In this document: positions 37,346 through 49,915 of the stretch, one piece after another
Numbering within the stretch: the stretch's first letter is position 1
Layout: each line of letters opens with the position of its first letter
Assembly: GCA_051294375.1 (NCBI GenBank)
Contig: CM119267.1
Coordinates: 4,757,885 to 4,821,884, forward strand
Reading direction: 5' to 3'
From: Paraspadella gotoi
Lineage: Eukaryota > Chaetognatha
Length of the DNA: 64,000 bases
Translations under genes and position numbers: made by a program
Notes under the pieces: generated by a model
Database searches by the model: none
Told to the model about the DNA's origin: nothing
Seen by the model: the letters and a program-made list of their open reading frames with translations, nothing else

Positions 37346-37639
37346 CGTATATTATGACAGAACATTTACTTCGTTTACCCACCCTCTTATAAGGCCCTTA
37401 TTTTTCGTACGATAGTGGATATAATATTCATGGAGATAAAATAAAAACAATTGAACTACTTTCGAAAAGAGAGCAAAACCGACATTTCTTTCCTTTTTTT
37501 TTCCACTCTTTTTTCTCGAAGTTACGGGCCAATTAAGCGCTCATCTTCAAATATTTAATCAGCCATCCCAAGCGACAGAGGGAAGAAAAAAATATACCGC
37601 GCATTTTTCTGATCGAATTCAATCATTTGCTCTTAGGGA

Positions 37640-38420
37640 AGGATGTCTCTCTCTCTCTTCATGCTCGTCCGTCATCGCTTTCTCTCTCTCTATCTCTTTG
37701 CTGTCTCCTCTCATCATCGCTTCTTCGCCTCTCACTCTCTCTCTCCTCTCATCTCTTGACCCCATCCCCTTCACCACTTCGTCTCATCTCTCCTCTCTCT
37801 GCTTTTTCCATCCCTTTCCTTCTTCTCTTTTTCTTCAATCTCTTCTTTTATACTTTGTTCTCTATTCCTAATTCTCACTTTTTTTTCTGGCCTTTATTTT
37901 CCTTCTATCCTCCTCGTCTTCTCTACTTACCCTTCTATTTTTCTTCTCATTTTTTCTATTCGCTTTTCCTTTCCTCTCTTGGTCTCTTCTCTTTTCTTTT
38001 AATCTCTGTTTTCTGTTATTTCTACCCGACTCCTTAATTTATCTCTCCTCAATCTATCCAGATCATCTCCATCCTCTCTCTATCTCTCACCCCCAGATCA
38101 ACCGAAGTCCAAAATGCACAAGAGCTACACAAACCATACTCCCCACAATTCACAATCTCTAGAAATCAGAATCAGATCAGCATCATCACTACCAAAGAAA
38201 AGAGACTCACCAAAAAATCATAGAAACATCGAAGTCGTCCATCTCGAACAAACACTCTCTTCTCAAATCCCCATCCCAAATTCATACCAAAACCACATGA
38301 CCCAGAACTAACTACCTCTCATATTATCCGAAATCTCTAGATCATTCTCCTTCATCTCTACTCCTCAAACCTCTCTCTTCTCCTCTCCCTGCTCTCTCTC
38401 TCTCTCCTCTCATCTACGCT
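37640..38420. other. Pyrimidine-rich stretch, no gene seen
   Basis: Degenerate CT/TCTT-rich sequence running toward a 25-N gap. Frames here are compositional. Confidence 0.5.
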
Positions 38421-38697
38421 TCAATTGCTTCGATTTCTGTTTGCACCCGCCGGACCGTTCTCTTCTCAACGTCGTTCCTTGTACTGCGTTACACCCAACA
38501 CCGCCTTACAGAATCTAATTATACGTCGCTTTTTTGATTTTACCTCTTTGCGAGCACTTTTTTTCCTTCGCTAGCATGCAACAGAGACGACAGAACGAAC
38601 TAACGCGTCTTGAGACATACAACAAGAACCAAGCCGGGATTACAAGATTAATCTATAAATATGAAAAAAGAAAAAAATTGTCCTCTCTTAAAAGCAT

Positions 38698-38722
38698 NNN
38701 NNNNNNNNNNNNNNNNNNNNNN
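38698..38722. other. 25-N assembly gap
   Basis: One of three gaps of exactly 25 N (also 53288-53312 and 59943-59967). The sequence right of this one repeats what was seen 8.5 kb to the left. Confidence 0.95.
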
Positions 38723-38867
38723 ATTGGCCGATAATTGCGACACCAACGACAAAGATTCAAGAGGGAAAAAAATTCAAGGATTTGGATTCCGTAAATGGAA
38801 GTGGTTGACGCCATATTTGTTATCGGCCGGAATATGAATGGCGAGGATTTGAAAGTCACGAGAGAAA

Positions 38868-39045
38868 ATGACGAGAGATGAGAGAGAAGATAGGAAGAGA
38901 CGATACGTATCGAGAAGAGACGAGACACGGCGACGACGAAAGACAGACGACGAGAGAAAGAGAGAGCAAGAGAGAGGATGGAAGAAGGATGATAGAGCAG
39001 CAGATAGAAAGAAAGATAGAGACTAGGGAGAGAGAAGAACGAAGA

Positions 39046-39082
<37 letters not shown>
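38868..39082. repeat. Purine-rich GA tract
   Basis: Interrupted GA/GACGA tract ending in pure (GA)n. Confidence 0.85.
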
Positions 39083-39084
<2 letters not shown>

Positions 39085-39875
39085 GAAAACAAAATACTAA
39101 AAAGGCGATAAGCTCGGTACAAATTCAACACTCAAATCCTTCAAAAAGCCGATGTTTGCATAGTTCGATTGGATTTCGAGTATAAAACGCAGATTATTTT
39201 TAAATATTTATTTTTTTAACATAATGTTTTTTGATCGTCGGGAGAACAAAATGAAATAGCGAGCAGAACGAGAGAACAAAGAGAGTTTAATATCATGATA
39301 AAATTCCATGAAAATATTTCAAATCATTGAGTTTTGAGATTAGGCATTTAATTCTAATTTAAAGTAAGATTTATCTTTGTACTTAAAACGTCCATTTGAT
39401 TTGGCGGTAAATGACCGACTTCAAAAAGAAGTGAGATTATAGACAGATAAGAATTGAAAAGATAAAAGATCGCATAAATCACAAATGACTCTTTAAAAAA
39501 ATTATTTAGATTATTAAATTATTTATAAAACGAGAAGGGTTCATTTTTTCGTTTTTAGAAACAAAAAAGTGCATTCGTTAGAAAATAACATTAAATATCG
39601 AAACTTTTTTTCCTTTTTTTTTCGTAAGAAATTTAAGATTGAGTTTTCGGTTTTGACGAGACCCACAGTTTTTTTGTCAGTCAACGGATCTTTTGTTTAT
39701 TTTTCTTTTTCGTCTCTCAACAACAACAGAGGGCATCAGTCGATCGAAAATATTCGTCGAACCGAAAAAGGGAGAGAGAGATATTTATATCCAGCGGAGA
39801 AAAAACAGAGAGAAAAAAAATAGGACGAAAAAATAAGTTGTTTTAATGGTTTTAGGGTCCAACGTCTATGCGCAG

Positions 39876-40484
39876 TAAGGCGTAGTGAAAGTTACATGAA
39901 ACGAAAATTCTAAAAGTCAATTATGAAACAAAATACCATCAGTGATCATTAATTTGTAAAAAAAAATTATTTTTTGTTTTTAATTTTCGCAGTAGGCTAT
40001 ATTATATATAGTACTATCCTTATAAAATCGAAAAAATTTCAAATAGGCTTTTCTTAATTTTGATTGCAGATTAATTCCTCGTCAAAAGTTGATAAAAGAA
40101 AAAATAAAATCATTTTTAAAAATTCTTTCATTAAGTGGGTTAAAAAATTAAAAAAACTATATTTAATATATAAAAAGTTTATTTCAGCTTAAAATATAGC
40201 TTTTTCTAATTTTTGACCTACTTAATGAAGGAATTTTTCAAAAAAGTTATATTCTTTTTTATCAACTTTTATGAGGAATCTAAATCTGCAAAAAAATCTT
40301 AGAAAAAACTGTTTTTGAAATTTAACATTTATTGGTTAGTACTAGTATAAATATGCCTACTGCGTAAATTGGTAAAATTATTTTTAAATTTTTTTATTAC
40401 ATAAATGTTCATTAGTATAATGGTTGTTCGTTCCTCACTTTTAGAATTTTAATTAAAGTTAAATTAGAAATTTACTACGCCTTA
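39876..40484. mobile_element. Palindromic 609-bp MITE, copy 2
   Basis: Same ends (TAAGGCGTAGTGAAAGTTAC ... TTTACTACGCCTTA) and the same fold-back interior as at 19274-19884. The 8-bp target duplication is ATGCGCAG at 39868-39875 and 40485-40492. Confidence 0.9.
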
Positions 40485-40515
40485 ATGCGCAGTCTCCAGG
40501 GAGTGAGTGCCCTGG

Positions 40516-40572
40516 TGTTGTGTGTGTGTGTGTGTGTGTTGTGTGAGAGAGAGAGAGAGAGAGAGAGGAGGG

Positions 40573-40630
<58 letters not shown>

Positions 40631-40642
40631 GAGAGAGAGAGA
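40516..40642. repeat. Compound (GT)n(GA)n microsatellite
   Basis: About 11 GT units followed by about 50 GA units. Confidence 0.95.
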
Positions 40643-41412
40643 CTGACGTTAAGACGTTATCTTCCTTGCTATCAAAATCAAGAATTAAAACTCATATCAA
40701 AACATTCTTACGTGTCTTCAATATTTTAATCATCCGAGACATTAACAAAATGTGACTCTTAAAGCGCAACATAAAAAAAAAAAAATAGCTATTTTCAACA
40801 TAAAAAAATAATAGCTATTTTCAACATAAAAAACTGAACCAAGAAATATCTAGATTTGAAATCCGTTTTACACTCAATTTGAGCAAAATATTTCTTCAAA
40901 AAAGAAGATAAAAATTATATTCGTCCATTAGAATCGAAATATTGGCAAATAAACATAAAGGATGCACTTGTAAAAACCTTCTACGAATTGCATTATACTA
41001 ATCTACTATCTCCAGAGCATATGATTTCTCTTCAACAACTAATTTTCAGAATCCGTTTTATATTGGATGTAGATGGAATGTTATTTGTTAAGTTACGTCG
41101 CTACCCCAAAGCGGAAGCACGTTGTGTATTACTATTTCTCTCTCNNNNNNNNNNNNNNNNNNNNNNNNNNNNNNNNNNNNNNNNNNNNNNNNNNNNNNNN
41201 NNNNNNNNNNNNNNNNNNNNNNNNNNNNNNNNNNNNNNNNNNNNNNNNNNNNNNNNNNNNNNNNNNNNNNNNNNNNNNNNNNNNNNNNNNNNNNNNNNNN
41301 NNNNNNNNNNNNNNNNNNNNNNNNNNNNNNNNNNNNNNNNNNNNNNNNNNNNNNNNNNNNNNNNNNNNNNNNNNNNNNNNNNNNNNNNNNNNNNNNNNNN
41401 NNNNNNNNNNNN

Positions 41413-41470
41413 CCGCCGCCGCTGCCGACTGTGTCACCGCCTCCGCTGCCTCCGGGACCCAGGTGCAACG
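41413..41470 (+). other. Possible GC-rich first exon ending in a strong donor
   Basis: After a 268-N gap, a GC-rich (CCG-containing) segment ends CCAGGTGCAACG and is followed by GTAAGTAACT, close to the ideal donor. Copy A (about 33340-33470) is also GC-rich. No protein frame is recognised, so it could be a 5' untranslated exon at a CpG-rich promoter. Confidence 0.3.
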
Positions 41471-42424
41471 GTAAGTAACTAGCGAGGGTAAGACGCGTTT
41501 CTAAGGTCGATTACTAGTGAAAAATGGTCGCCCAATTTCTTTTGTCTTCCCCCCAACCCAAAACTGGTTCCCGAGGGAATTTTTTGTCTCAGACTTCACA
41601 CCCAGTTTAAAGACCCCCCAAACCCCCTAATCCCCCTGACCTAACCCCCACTACCCTCCTCCCCTATCCTTGGAGCGAAAAATGACAAAAAAAAAAGAAC
41701 GGTGATTCAAATGTGTTGCGCCGCAGTGACTGCCTTATCACATGTATTTCTCGTGACATGACATGACGTGACATAACATGACTACAATAACTTTCTTAGT
41801 ATTTATGACATACACTGTATCAAAATTGTAGTTTTAGGATTTCCTGAAGGCAGGCGCTTGCTGTCCCTTACATTTGAGGTTTTTTTCGGGCCTAACAAAA
41901 GAGCAACCAACTACTATAAGGAAATTATATGCATTTTTAACATAAGTGGGACAGACCGACCGAAAAGTGACTTAAAGAGTTGCTCCGCGAGTACTCGCGG
42001 CGCAACTAAAATGAAAATGATCCAAATTTGAATAAAAATATCGTCGGGTTTTTATTTTTTTTTCGTCTGGATCCAAAATAAGGGAAAAAAATGAAGTAGG
42101 AGGGGGCGGTGTTGGGGGGGGGAGGAAAAAAGATATGAATGTTGGGCGATGAATATGGAAATCGAGGAAAGAGGGGAAAAAATGAATGAGAAATGAATAT
42201 ATATCGATACCAGAATCGACGAGTATTTCAGAAATAGACCTGAAGTATTTTGACAACCCCCCCCCCCCAAAAAAGAAAAAAAAGAAAACTCGGAAACGAA
42301 AATTGCCGAAGAAATCGGTTAGCCGATTGGGAAATCAGAAATGAAATGGATTCGAGAACCGAGAGTCGAACGGATCGAAAATTGTATGTTTTGAATTTTA
42401 AACTTGATTTTGTCCTCGGTAGCA

Positions 42425-42536
42425 AATAGGAAATAGAAAATAGCAAATAGCAAATAGCAAATAGCAAATAGCAAATAGCAAATAACAAATAACAAATAAC
42501 AAATAACAAATAACAAATAACAAATAGCAAAGAACT
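42425..42536. repeat. Heptamer tandem array (CAAATAG)n(CAAATAA)n
   Basis: About 15 seven-base units that switch from CAAATAG to CAAATAA halfway. Because 7 is not a multiple of 3, all three antisense frames give the same cyclic peptide. Confidence 0.95.
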
Positions 42537-42892
42537 ACTTGACAGAAGTTTGCAATAAATAAAAAGATAGGCGGATTCCACCCGCTGCCAGTTCGTTGTA
42601 TTTAAGATGTAATAAATTAAAATTGTTTGAAGTAAAATCCTTCAACCAAATTCTTCTAAAATATTTCGCGCTTAGTATTTAGATTATTAGATTTCAACTT
42701 TTATTTTTTACGTCGACCCACCCGACCGAAAAATAATTCTGAGGAGAAGCTTCAACGCATCGGAAATAAGAACATTAAGTGGAATTGTCGCGGGGTTTTT
42801 TTCCGCTGATTTTTCAGTCGCCGCAGAAATGGAAACAAAGAGGATGAAATTGTTTTTCTAACGATCCAACTGTTTCTATCAATCTATCCATT

Positions 42893-42893
42893 C

Positions 42894-42957
<64 letters not shown>

Positions 42958-42980
42958 GTCTATCTTTCTATCTATCTATC
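42893..42980. repeat. (TATC)n microsatellite
   Basis: About 16 near-perfect TATC units; copy A at about 34950-35095 shows a scrambled version. Confidence 0.95.
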
Positions 42981-43569
42981 ATTCTTTATATTTCTCTATT
43001 CCAGAAATTCTAGCTCAATTCTCGCTCAACTTGGAGCTTCCCGATACGAATACCCTATGCCCAAATTATCCCCCAAAAATAACTAAAACAACAACAAAAG
43101 TTATCAAGTGAAAAATAAAATGCGTTGGAATCGAAAATAAAAACGACGTCTTAAGACGATGAAAAATCGCGGTAAAAACTCGACGATGTTTGGGGATAAA
43201 AAAACCAAAAAAAAACAAAAAAAACAAAACAAAAAAACAAACGCCTTCCATCCCTTTTTCCGTTTTCTTTTCTTCACTTCACTCTTACAAGATAATAACA
43301 TAGCAGGTCCCTGAAAGCTTTCAATCAAGACTCTTTCACAGACTCGTTTATTCACTACCAAAGTACATGAAAAGGTATAATTTTTCAATTTTTTATTTTC
43401 TAAAAAAATTTTTTCTTTCTATATACTAGTAATTACTCTCTTCTCCTTTTATACTTATTGCTCCTTCCTTTTTCCCACCTTTCTTTTCATACCTTCTCCT
43501 TTTTTTCCCCTTAACCTCCGCCAGTTCTCGGCGACGACTAGGAATCATTCAGTTCCGCTTGGCAACGCA

Positions 43570-43583
43570 GTTTCCCTGGCAAC
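43570..43583. promoter_or_regulatory. RFX X-box-like site
   Basis: GTTTCCCTGGCAAC fits the X-box with one mismatch in the left arm. It lies 30 bases from a perfect site. Confidence 0.45.
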
Positions 43584-43613
43584 GACGAAGACTCCCCGGA
43601 GACGGGTAAACAA

Positions 43614-43627
43614 GTTGCCATGGCAAC
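43614..43627. promoter_or_regulatory. Perfect RFX X-box palindrome
   Basis: GTTGCCATGGCAAC is the fully palindromic X-box, bound by RFX transcription factors and typical of promoters of ciliary genes. The GC-richer surroundings (about 43520-43760) suggest a promoter; the target gene is unknown. The copy A counterpart near 35780 is corrupted (TTTGCCATATGGCAAC). Confidence 0.6.
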
Positions 43628-43828
43628 GCCGCGTCAACGTCGCTTCTTTCGATTCAACGATCGATTCTCCCCCCCCTTTTTTTTCGGGTGAGTCTGCGAC
43701 GGATTTCGGCGACCGGGTGTCGACAGGTGGCGTCGGAGGCGATGACAGGTGCGGGTGAATGGTCGATGTTGTCACAATTAGTCCTTTGATTTAAATCCGG
43801 ATGAAGGAGAGAAAGAGAGAAAGAGAGA

Positions 43829-43860
<32 letters not shown>

Positions 43861-43979
43861 AACAAAAAAACCAAAAAAAAAAGGCGCGATAAAAAAGATT
43901 TAGAGCGTCAGGTTCTTTCGCCTCATTTCCACTCAAGAATCATTGGACTTTGGCTTTCGGCAGGAAATCGCCTGCTGAC

Positions 43980-44290
43980 GAGAGCCGATGGTGGACGACC
44001 GGCAGAGATCGAGAAAAGCCGGCAAGGACTGACGCTGACAATGACCGCCTGAACCTTTCCGTGATTGCTGACACTGACAGTGACCTACTAAAGCTGACAG
44101 GGTTCGACAGAAGCTGAAAGTGATCAATTGAAGATACGATCCACTGAAGCTAACTCGGATCGATCGAAGCCGACTATGACCCACTGAAGCCGACAGTGAG
44201 CGACTGAAGCTGACAATGATGGTTTAACGCTGACAGTGACCGACTGAAACTAACTGTGACCAAATGTGGTCGACTGTGGTCGGCAGATGC
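43980..44290. repeat. Degenerate tandem, unit about GACTGAAGCTGACAGTGACC
   Basis: Imperfect 20-21-bp units, strongest from 44170 to 44270. Not coding in any continuous frame. Confidence 0.7.
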
Positions 44291-44806
44291 GGAGTGATGT
44301 TGTCTGTTTTGCCTTCCTTGTGGGAAACCGAATGGAAAGAAAAGAGCGAAGCTTTTTTGGTTAAAGGAAAAAAGTCTGTTTCCTAAGATGAAACAATTAT
44401 GATCTTTTGTTCGGTTTAGCTGGAGGGACTTTTTAAATGGAGAAAGTTTATTATCAATTGAAAGTGTGAAAAACATTTTTTACGTTAAGCTATTAAGAAG
44501 AGAATTATGCATTGGTACCTATCTTCTGTAGAGACGTACTTAAATTTTTTTTAAAATTTGGTTATCTCTAACGTTATCTATATTACAGTACTCTTAGTGT
44601 TTACTATGTTCCGCCTTATTAGCCATATTTTCTTAATTTCGTTATCTCTAACGTTATTTATATTACAGAACTGTTTACTCTGTTTACCTTAATAAGGTCC
44701 TTATTTTCGTAACAGATGTGATATAATATTCATGGAGACGAATAAGATAAAACAAATTTGAAGTCTCTTGCGAATAGAGAGGAAAAACATGTTGTCTTCC
44801 TTTTTT

Positions 44807-45789
44807 NNNNNNNNNNNNNNNNNNNNNNNNNNNNNNNNNNNNNNNNNNNNNNNNNNNNNNNNNNNNNNNNNNNNNNNNNNNNNNNNNNNNNNNNNNNNNN
44901 NNNNNNNNNNNNNNNNNNNNNNNNNNNNNNNNNNNNNNNNNNNNNNNNNNNNNNNNNNNNNNNNNNNNNNNNNNNNNNNNNNNNNNNNNNNNNNNNNNNN
45001 NNNNNNNNNNNNNNNNNNNNNNNNNNNNNNNNNNNNNNNNNNNNNNNNNNNNNNNNNNNNNNNNNNNNNNNNNNNNNNNNNNNNNNNNNNNNNNNNNNNN
45101 NNNNNNNNNNNNNNNNNNNNNNNNNNNNNNNNNNNNNNNNNNNNNNNNNNNNNNNNNNNNNNNNNNNNNNNNNNNNNNNNNNNNNNNNNNNNNNNNNNNN
45201 NNNNNNNNNNNNNNNNNNNNNNNNNNNNNNNNNNNNNNNNNNNNNNNNNNNNNNNNNNNNNNNNNNNNNNNNNNNNNNNNNNNNNNNNNNNNNNNNNNNN
45301 NNNNNNNNNNNNNNNNNNNNNNNNNNNNNNNNNNNNNNNNNNNNNNNNNNNNNNNNNNNNNNNNNNNNNNNNNNNNNNNNNNNNNNNNNNNNNNNNNNNN
45401 NNNNNNNNNNNNNNNNNNNNNNNNNNNNNNNNNNNNNNNNNNNNNNNNNNNNNNNNNNNNNNNNNNNNNNNNNNNNNNNNNNNNNNNNNNNNNNNNNNNN
45501 NNNNNNNNNNNNNNNNNNNNNNNNNNNNNNNNNNNNNNNNNNNNNNNNNNNNNNNNNNNNNNNNNNNNNNNNNNNNNNNNNNNNNNNNNNNNNNNNNNNN
45601 NNNNNNNNNNNNNNNNNNNNNNNNNNNNNNNNNNNNNNNNNNNNNNNNNNNNNNNNNNNNNNNNNNNNNNNNNNNNNNNNNNNNNNNNNNNNNNNNNNNN
45701 NNNNNNNNNNNNNNNNNNNNNNNNNNNNNNNNNNNNNNNNNNNNNNNNNNNNNNNNNNNNNNNNNNNNNNNNNNNNNNNNNNNNNNNNN
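44807..45789. other. 983-N assembly gap
   Basis: Unresolved sequence. Other gaps: 27267-27577, 41145-41412, 60106-60436 and 61553-61562. Confidence 0.97.
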
Positions 45790-48700
45790 CCCATTCGCTA
45801 ATTGTTTTTCAGTAAATATCTTCCGGGGATCTTCCTTTAATAAAACATTTCACTGTTCATTTCTCGTCAATCCGTTTTTTTCCATCGCGTTTTTCTTTCT
45901 TCTCACCATGAACTCTTCTGGACGGCATTATTTCTTTCCTTTCCTCCATTTTTCTCTTTTTTTCCCCCCATTTCTTTTCTTTTTTCTTTCTTTTCTTTTA
46001 TTTTCTTTTTCTCTATTTTTCCCCCTTTTCTTTATTCTTCATTTCTTTTCTTTTTCCATTTTTCTCTTCTCTTTTTTCTCTTCTTTTCTTTCTTCTTCAT
46101 TTCTTTTAGTATTTTCTTTCTCCATTTTTCTCTTCTCTTTTTTTCTCTTTATTTCTTTCCTCTTCATTTTTTTTCTTTATTCATGACTTGAAACAATATT
46201 TCATATTGTATCTATGATTCGTCGGTTTATTTAATTTTACGTGTCTCTTGTATAATATACAAATAAAACTATTTCGGATTGAAAGTACCTTTGTCATACA
46301 TATTATCTGACGAAAAAGACATTCAATTTTTTTCAAGCGTGACTTACAAGCGATAACCCGCTATAAATCTTGTTACTACGTGAAATCCAAAAAAAATTTC
46401 ATTTGAACAAAGATGAAATTTTTCGGTGAGTGAATTCGCCATAAATTTTTTTGAGAAAAAGACAGAAAAGTGATTTCTTTTTTAATAACAAGAAAATAAA
46501 TATATCCGCAAAAAAAAAAAAAAAAAAAACATACAGATTTGTTTCGTTTTACTTTTTTTTTTCTCTCGCGTCGCCATTGGATCATCCACCGCCATTCCAT
46601 CTCCCCACCCCCACCCCCACCCACCCCTCTTTATCCTTCAACTTTCGCGCTCAATCGTTTTTCCTTCACCGAATTGTTATTTGTCGTTGTTGTTGTTGTC
46701 GTTGTTTGTTGTTGTTGTCGTTGAAAGAAGGAAGGGGAAGAGATTTTTATTTTATCTTCTCATATAGTTTCGGTAATTATCTTATTCGTTAGAAATCAGA
46801 GATGTGGACGCGATTCCGGAAAGCGTAAAGCGAATCACTGTGGAAGCGGCCAATTTTTGAAGAACCCGAAACCGGGAGCGATAGAAAAATTGAGAATAAA
46901 GGATGACCCGGAAGCGATTAATACCTGCGTGTTCGCTTCTGTTCTCTTTGTTTTTATTTGGTTAGAAATGAAGGTATTTAATGTATAAAAAATCTTTTGC
47001 AACCACTGCTCTGCTCTTTCTTGATTTTTCTTTTAAAACATTCTTGTTTCAAATTTATTTTCAACATTTAAAATTGTTTGCTCGCTAATTTTTTATTCAC
47101 TTTTTTTATCTCTCTTTATATTTTTTGTTTCTTTTATTCTCTTTTCCTCTTTAGGTCAGCAAAGATACTATTGAAAAAAAAATTAACATATTTATTTTTT
47201 TTTAATTATTATTTTTAAATATATTAAATAAATCTGAAGCTGACAAAAAGAATTGTTTCCATTATCGTGAAAAACTTGTAATTAAGTTATTACAAATTAT
47301 AACATTAAATTTTTTATATTCTATAAAACTAAAAATTTTATTTCATATATTTTTATTATTTTTGCTTTAAATTTAAGTCTCCTTTTTTAAACAATCCATA
47401 ACGTTTTTCACTGGTTAACAAAACAAGTTTAACAAAAAGGATTGATTCTGTTAGTTATTGGCAATATTGCATAAGTAATTATGCCTTCTATACATACTTA
47501 AATCTCTAACACACTCACTCTCTATCTTCTTTTCTTTTTTCCCCTCTTGTTACCAAACAAAAGCAAATAAAAAATATATAAAATAAATTAAATCAAAATT
47601 ATTAATAAACCAAGTTGAGCAAAACAATGCCGAGATCTGCCCACGATCATTAGCGGTAATTAATTGATTAAATTAAATTAAGAAAAAAAATTTAATAATT
47701 ACATATTAAATTATTAAATAATAAATCGAACATTTGGGAGCTTCAAATGATTTGAAAAAGACGACAACGACGATGAATACAATGACGAAAACGACGACGA
47801 AAGTCTTTGTACTTTGTGAGCCGTAGTACAGTAGTGGTCAATAAGAATGACCTGTTTTTTACCCCAATCTTGTTATGGCTGACCTTTTTCTCAGCCAATG
47901 TAAATACTTAGTTGTTGTTGTTATTATTTTTATCATTTTTACTTTTTTACTTGTTTTTGATTAATACCAGGTTTTGTTTATCACAAAACACGGCCTCAAA
48001 TTTTTTATTAATTTTAGTTTTTGCAAGTAACCGCAAACATTATAAAAATATTTCAATTAATTAATTTAAAGAAGCAAAGAATTTTGAATTTGTACAACGA
48101 TTATTTAATTAATAGTTGGACATTGTTTCGGCTTGTTTACCTCAAACCTTCATCCAGCATATGACATTCAATAATAAATTTGGTGTAAAAAAAGAGTGAG
48201 AGAGAGAGAGAGAGAAGAAGAGAGAGAGAGGGTTAAAGTTTTTCCAACAAAGTGGTGAGACAGAATAGTGGTCAGAATGTGAGACAGGTTGAAGGTAAGG
48301 GCAGATTGGAGTGAGTTATGAAAAGAAGTTGAAACTTGTTAAAGAGAGAGTGAGAGAGAGAAACAACAAAAGGGATAAAAATAATAAAGATATCATTTTT
48401 GCAATGTTACAACAGATAAAGGAGTTTAATTAATTAAATATTAATGATGGCAACCTAGACATTGGATAATACGACAATGACAATTGCATTGATTGCTTAA
48501 TTTTTGATTGATTGATTGAATATTTGTATTATTGACTTGAATATTAATTAAACTGATCAGTTCTGGCATTGTTAGCTCAAACTTGTTTGTTTTTTTTGTT
48601 CTTTTCTTATGACAAAAGAATTGATGACCTGATGTGATTATTGAATGACAACGAGGATAGCACCATCATAATTAATTGAATGATTGATTGATCAAAATAA

Positions 48701-49190
48701 AGAAATTCATATCAGGCCTGTTAATTTTTAGGTCCTTTTGTTGATTTTATTAATTAGTTTGATTGATAAATTAATTGATTATTTAATTTATTGATTGATA
48801 AAAATTGATTCATTAATTTTTTAAGTGATTTTGATTGATTAGTTGTTTAGTTAATTGCATTGATTGATTAATTATTGATTTAATTGAATAATTAATGCAG
48901 CTTGTATTTATATTTTAATAAAAGAGAAAAAGCAAATAGGGAAAAAGGTTTTTTTTTTGTTTTTTTTTCTATTTAAACTCATTTCCACTCGAACGATTGT
49001 CTTACAATCTTACAAATCTTACAATTTTTCATAATTAAAAATTTTTACTTGTTATTTGTTAACAAAAAAGACTGTTTAAAATATTCTACGAAATGAATTA
49101 CATGTCTAAAGAGTATTTTTATAAATAATAAAATGTAAAAATTTCTAAAAGAAGGAAGCGATGGTGCACTCGAAACCGAAAGCGATCCGG
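45790..49190. other. Mostly non-coding, pyrimidine- and AT-rich
   Basis: TTTC-rich tract at 45930-46190, poly(A) at 46510-46530, (GTT)n at 46680-46720, and a degenerate TTGATTGATTAA field at 48480-48890. A GC-richer 190-bp frame without ATG (46797-46985, ...KPGAIEKLRIKDDPEAIN) follows an acceptor-like sequence but is unrecognised. Confidence 0.4.
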
Positions 49191-49191
49191 G

Positions 49192-49283
49192 CTAAAAAAG
49201 TAACGGATTGCCACCGAAAACGGGAGCGGGAGGGTCTTGGAAGGCCGGATTGGCAGCGGCGGAAAAATCGATCGCTTCCACAT
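49192..49283 (-). CDS. Candidate terminal exon with NPAF motif
   Basis: After acceptor-like TTTCTTAACAAAG on the minus strand, the frame reads VEAIDFSAAANPAFQDPPAP, then VFGGNPLLF and TAG at 49194-49192. NPAF(Q/E) motifs occur in cytoplasmic tails of some membrane proteins. It is distinctly GC-richer than its flanks. No upstream exon was identified because a long GA tract follows. Confidence 0.3.
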
Positions 49284-49318
49284 CTTTGTTAAGAAACTTA
49301 CGCGACCGATGAGAGCAG

Positions 49319-49455
49319 GGGAGAGAGAGAGGGGAGAGGAGAGAGAGGAGAGAGAGAGAGTGACGAGAGAGAGAGAGGAGGATGAGAGAGAGAGAGAGAG
49401 AGAGAGAGAGTGATGGAGAGTAGAGAAGATAGGGAGAGAGGAGAGAGAGAGATGC
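49319..49455. repeat. (GA)n microsatellite
   Basis: Interrupted GA tract. Confidence 0.95.
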
Positions 49456-49789
49456 GGGGCGAAAGAAAACGTGCAAAGAAGCGATGGCTCTTCTTCTTTT
49501 TTTTATTCTTCATTCGCCCGAATTCATGAATTCTCGCACAAAGGAATAAAATAAAAGAAAAAAAAAGAAAGAAATTTCCCCGGTTCTACTTTTTTTAATC
49601 TTTTGTCGAAGTTTCGGTCTTGATAAAAATAATAAAAATTATCTGGTTGTGGATGTTAAATGTTAATATATTTCTAGGATTCGCAATCTTGAAATATGAA
49701 GATATGTCAAGGTCTGTCTGTTTTGGTCTATTTCACTTTCCGTCTGCTCTTTTTGTCAAATGTTAATCATCCCATCTGATTAAAACAGA

Positions 49790-49791
<2 letters not shown>

Positions 49792-49836
<45 letters not shown>

Positions 49837-49915
49837 ATATAAAAGAAAAGGAGAAATGAAAAGAAAAGAAAAGAAAAGAAAAGAAAAGAAAAGAAAAGAA
49901 AAGAAAAGAAAAGAG
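49792..49915. repeat. (CT)n plus (AAAAG)n microsatellites
   Basis: A pure CT tract (49792-49834), then about 12 AAAAG pentamers (49855-49915). Confidence 0.95.

Larger units (their letters stand above)
30250..37460. repeat. Duplicated segment, copy A
   Basis: Collinear with 38723-44806 over about 7 kb, with many single-base insertions and deletions between the copies. Shared landmarks in order: GCCGATAATTG start, palindromic MITE, (GA)n, (CT)n, GC-rich exon, (TCTA)n, the X-box region and the GACTGAAGCTGACAGTGA tandem. Copy A additionally carries an R2-type insertion near 36.9-37.35 kb. This is probably an allelic or gap-fill duplicate of one locus. Confidence 0.8.
38723..44806. repeat. Duplicated segment, copy B
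   Basis: Collinear partner of 30250-37460. It gives cleaner microsatellite and palindrome structure than copy A. Confidence 0.8.

Noticed and set aside
44730-46186. Very long frames spanning N gaps
   Set aside because: N positions carry no stops, so the length is meaningless.
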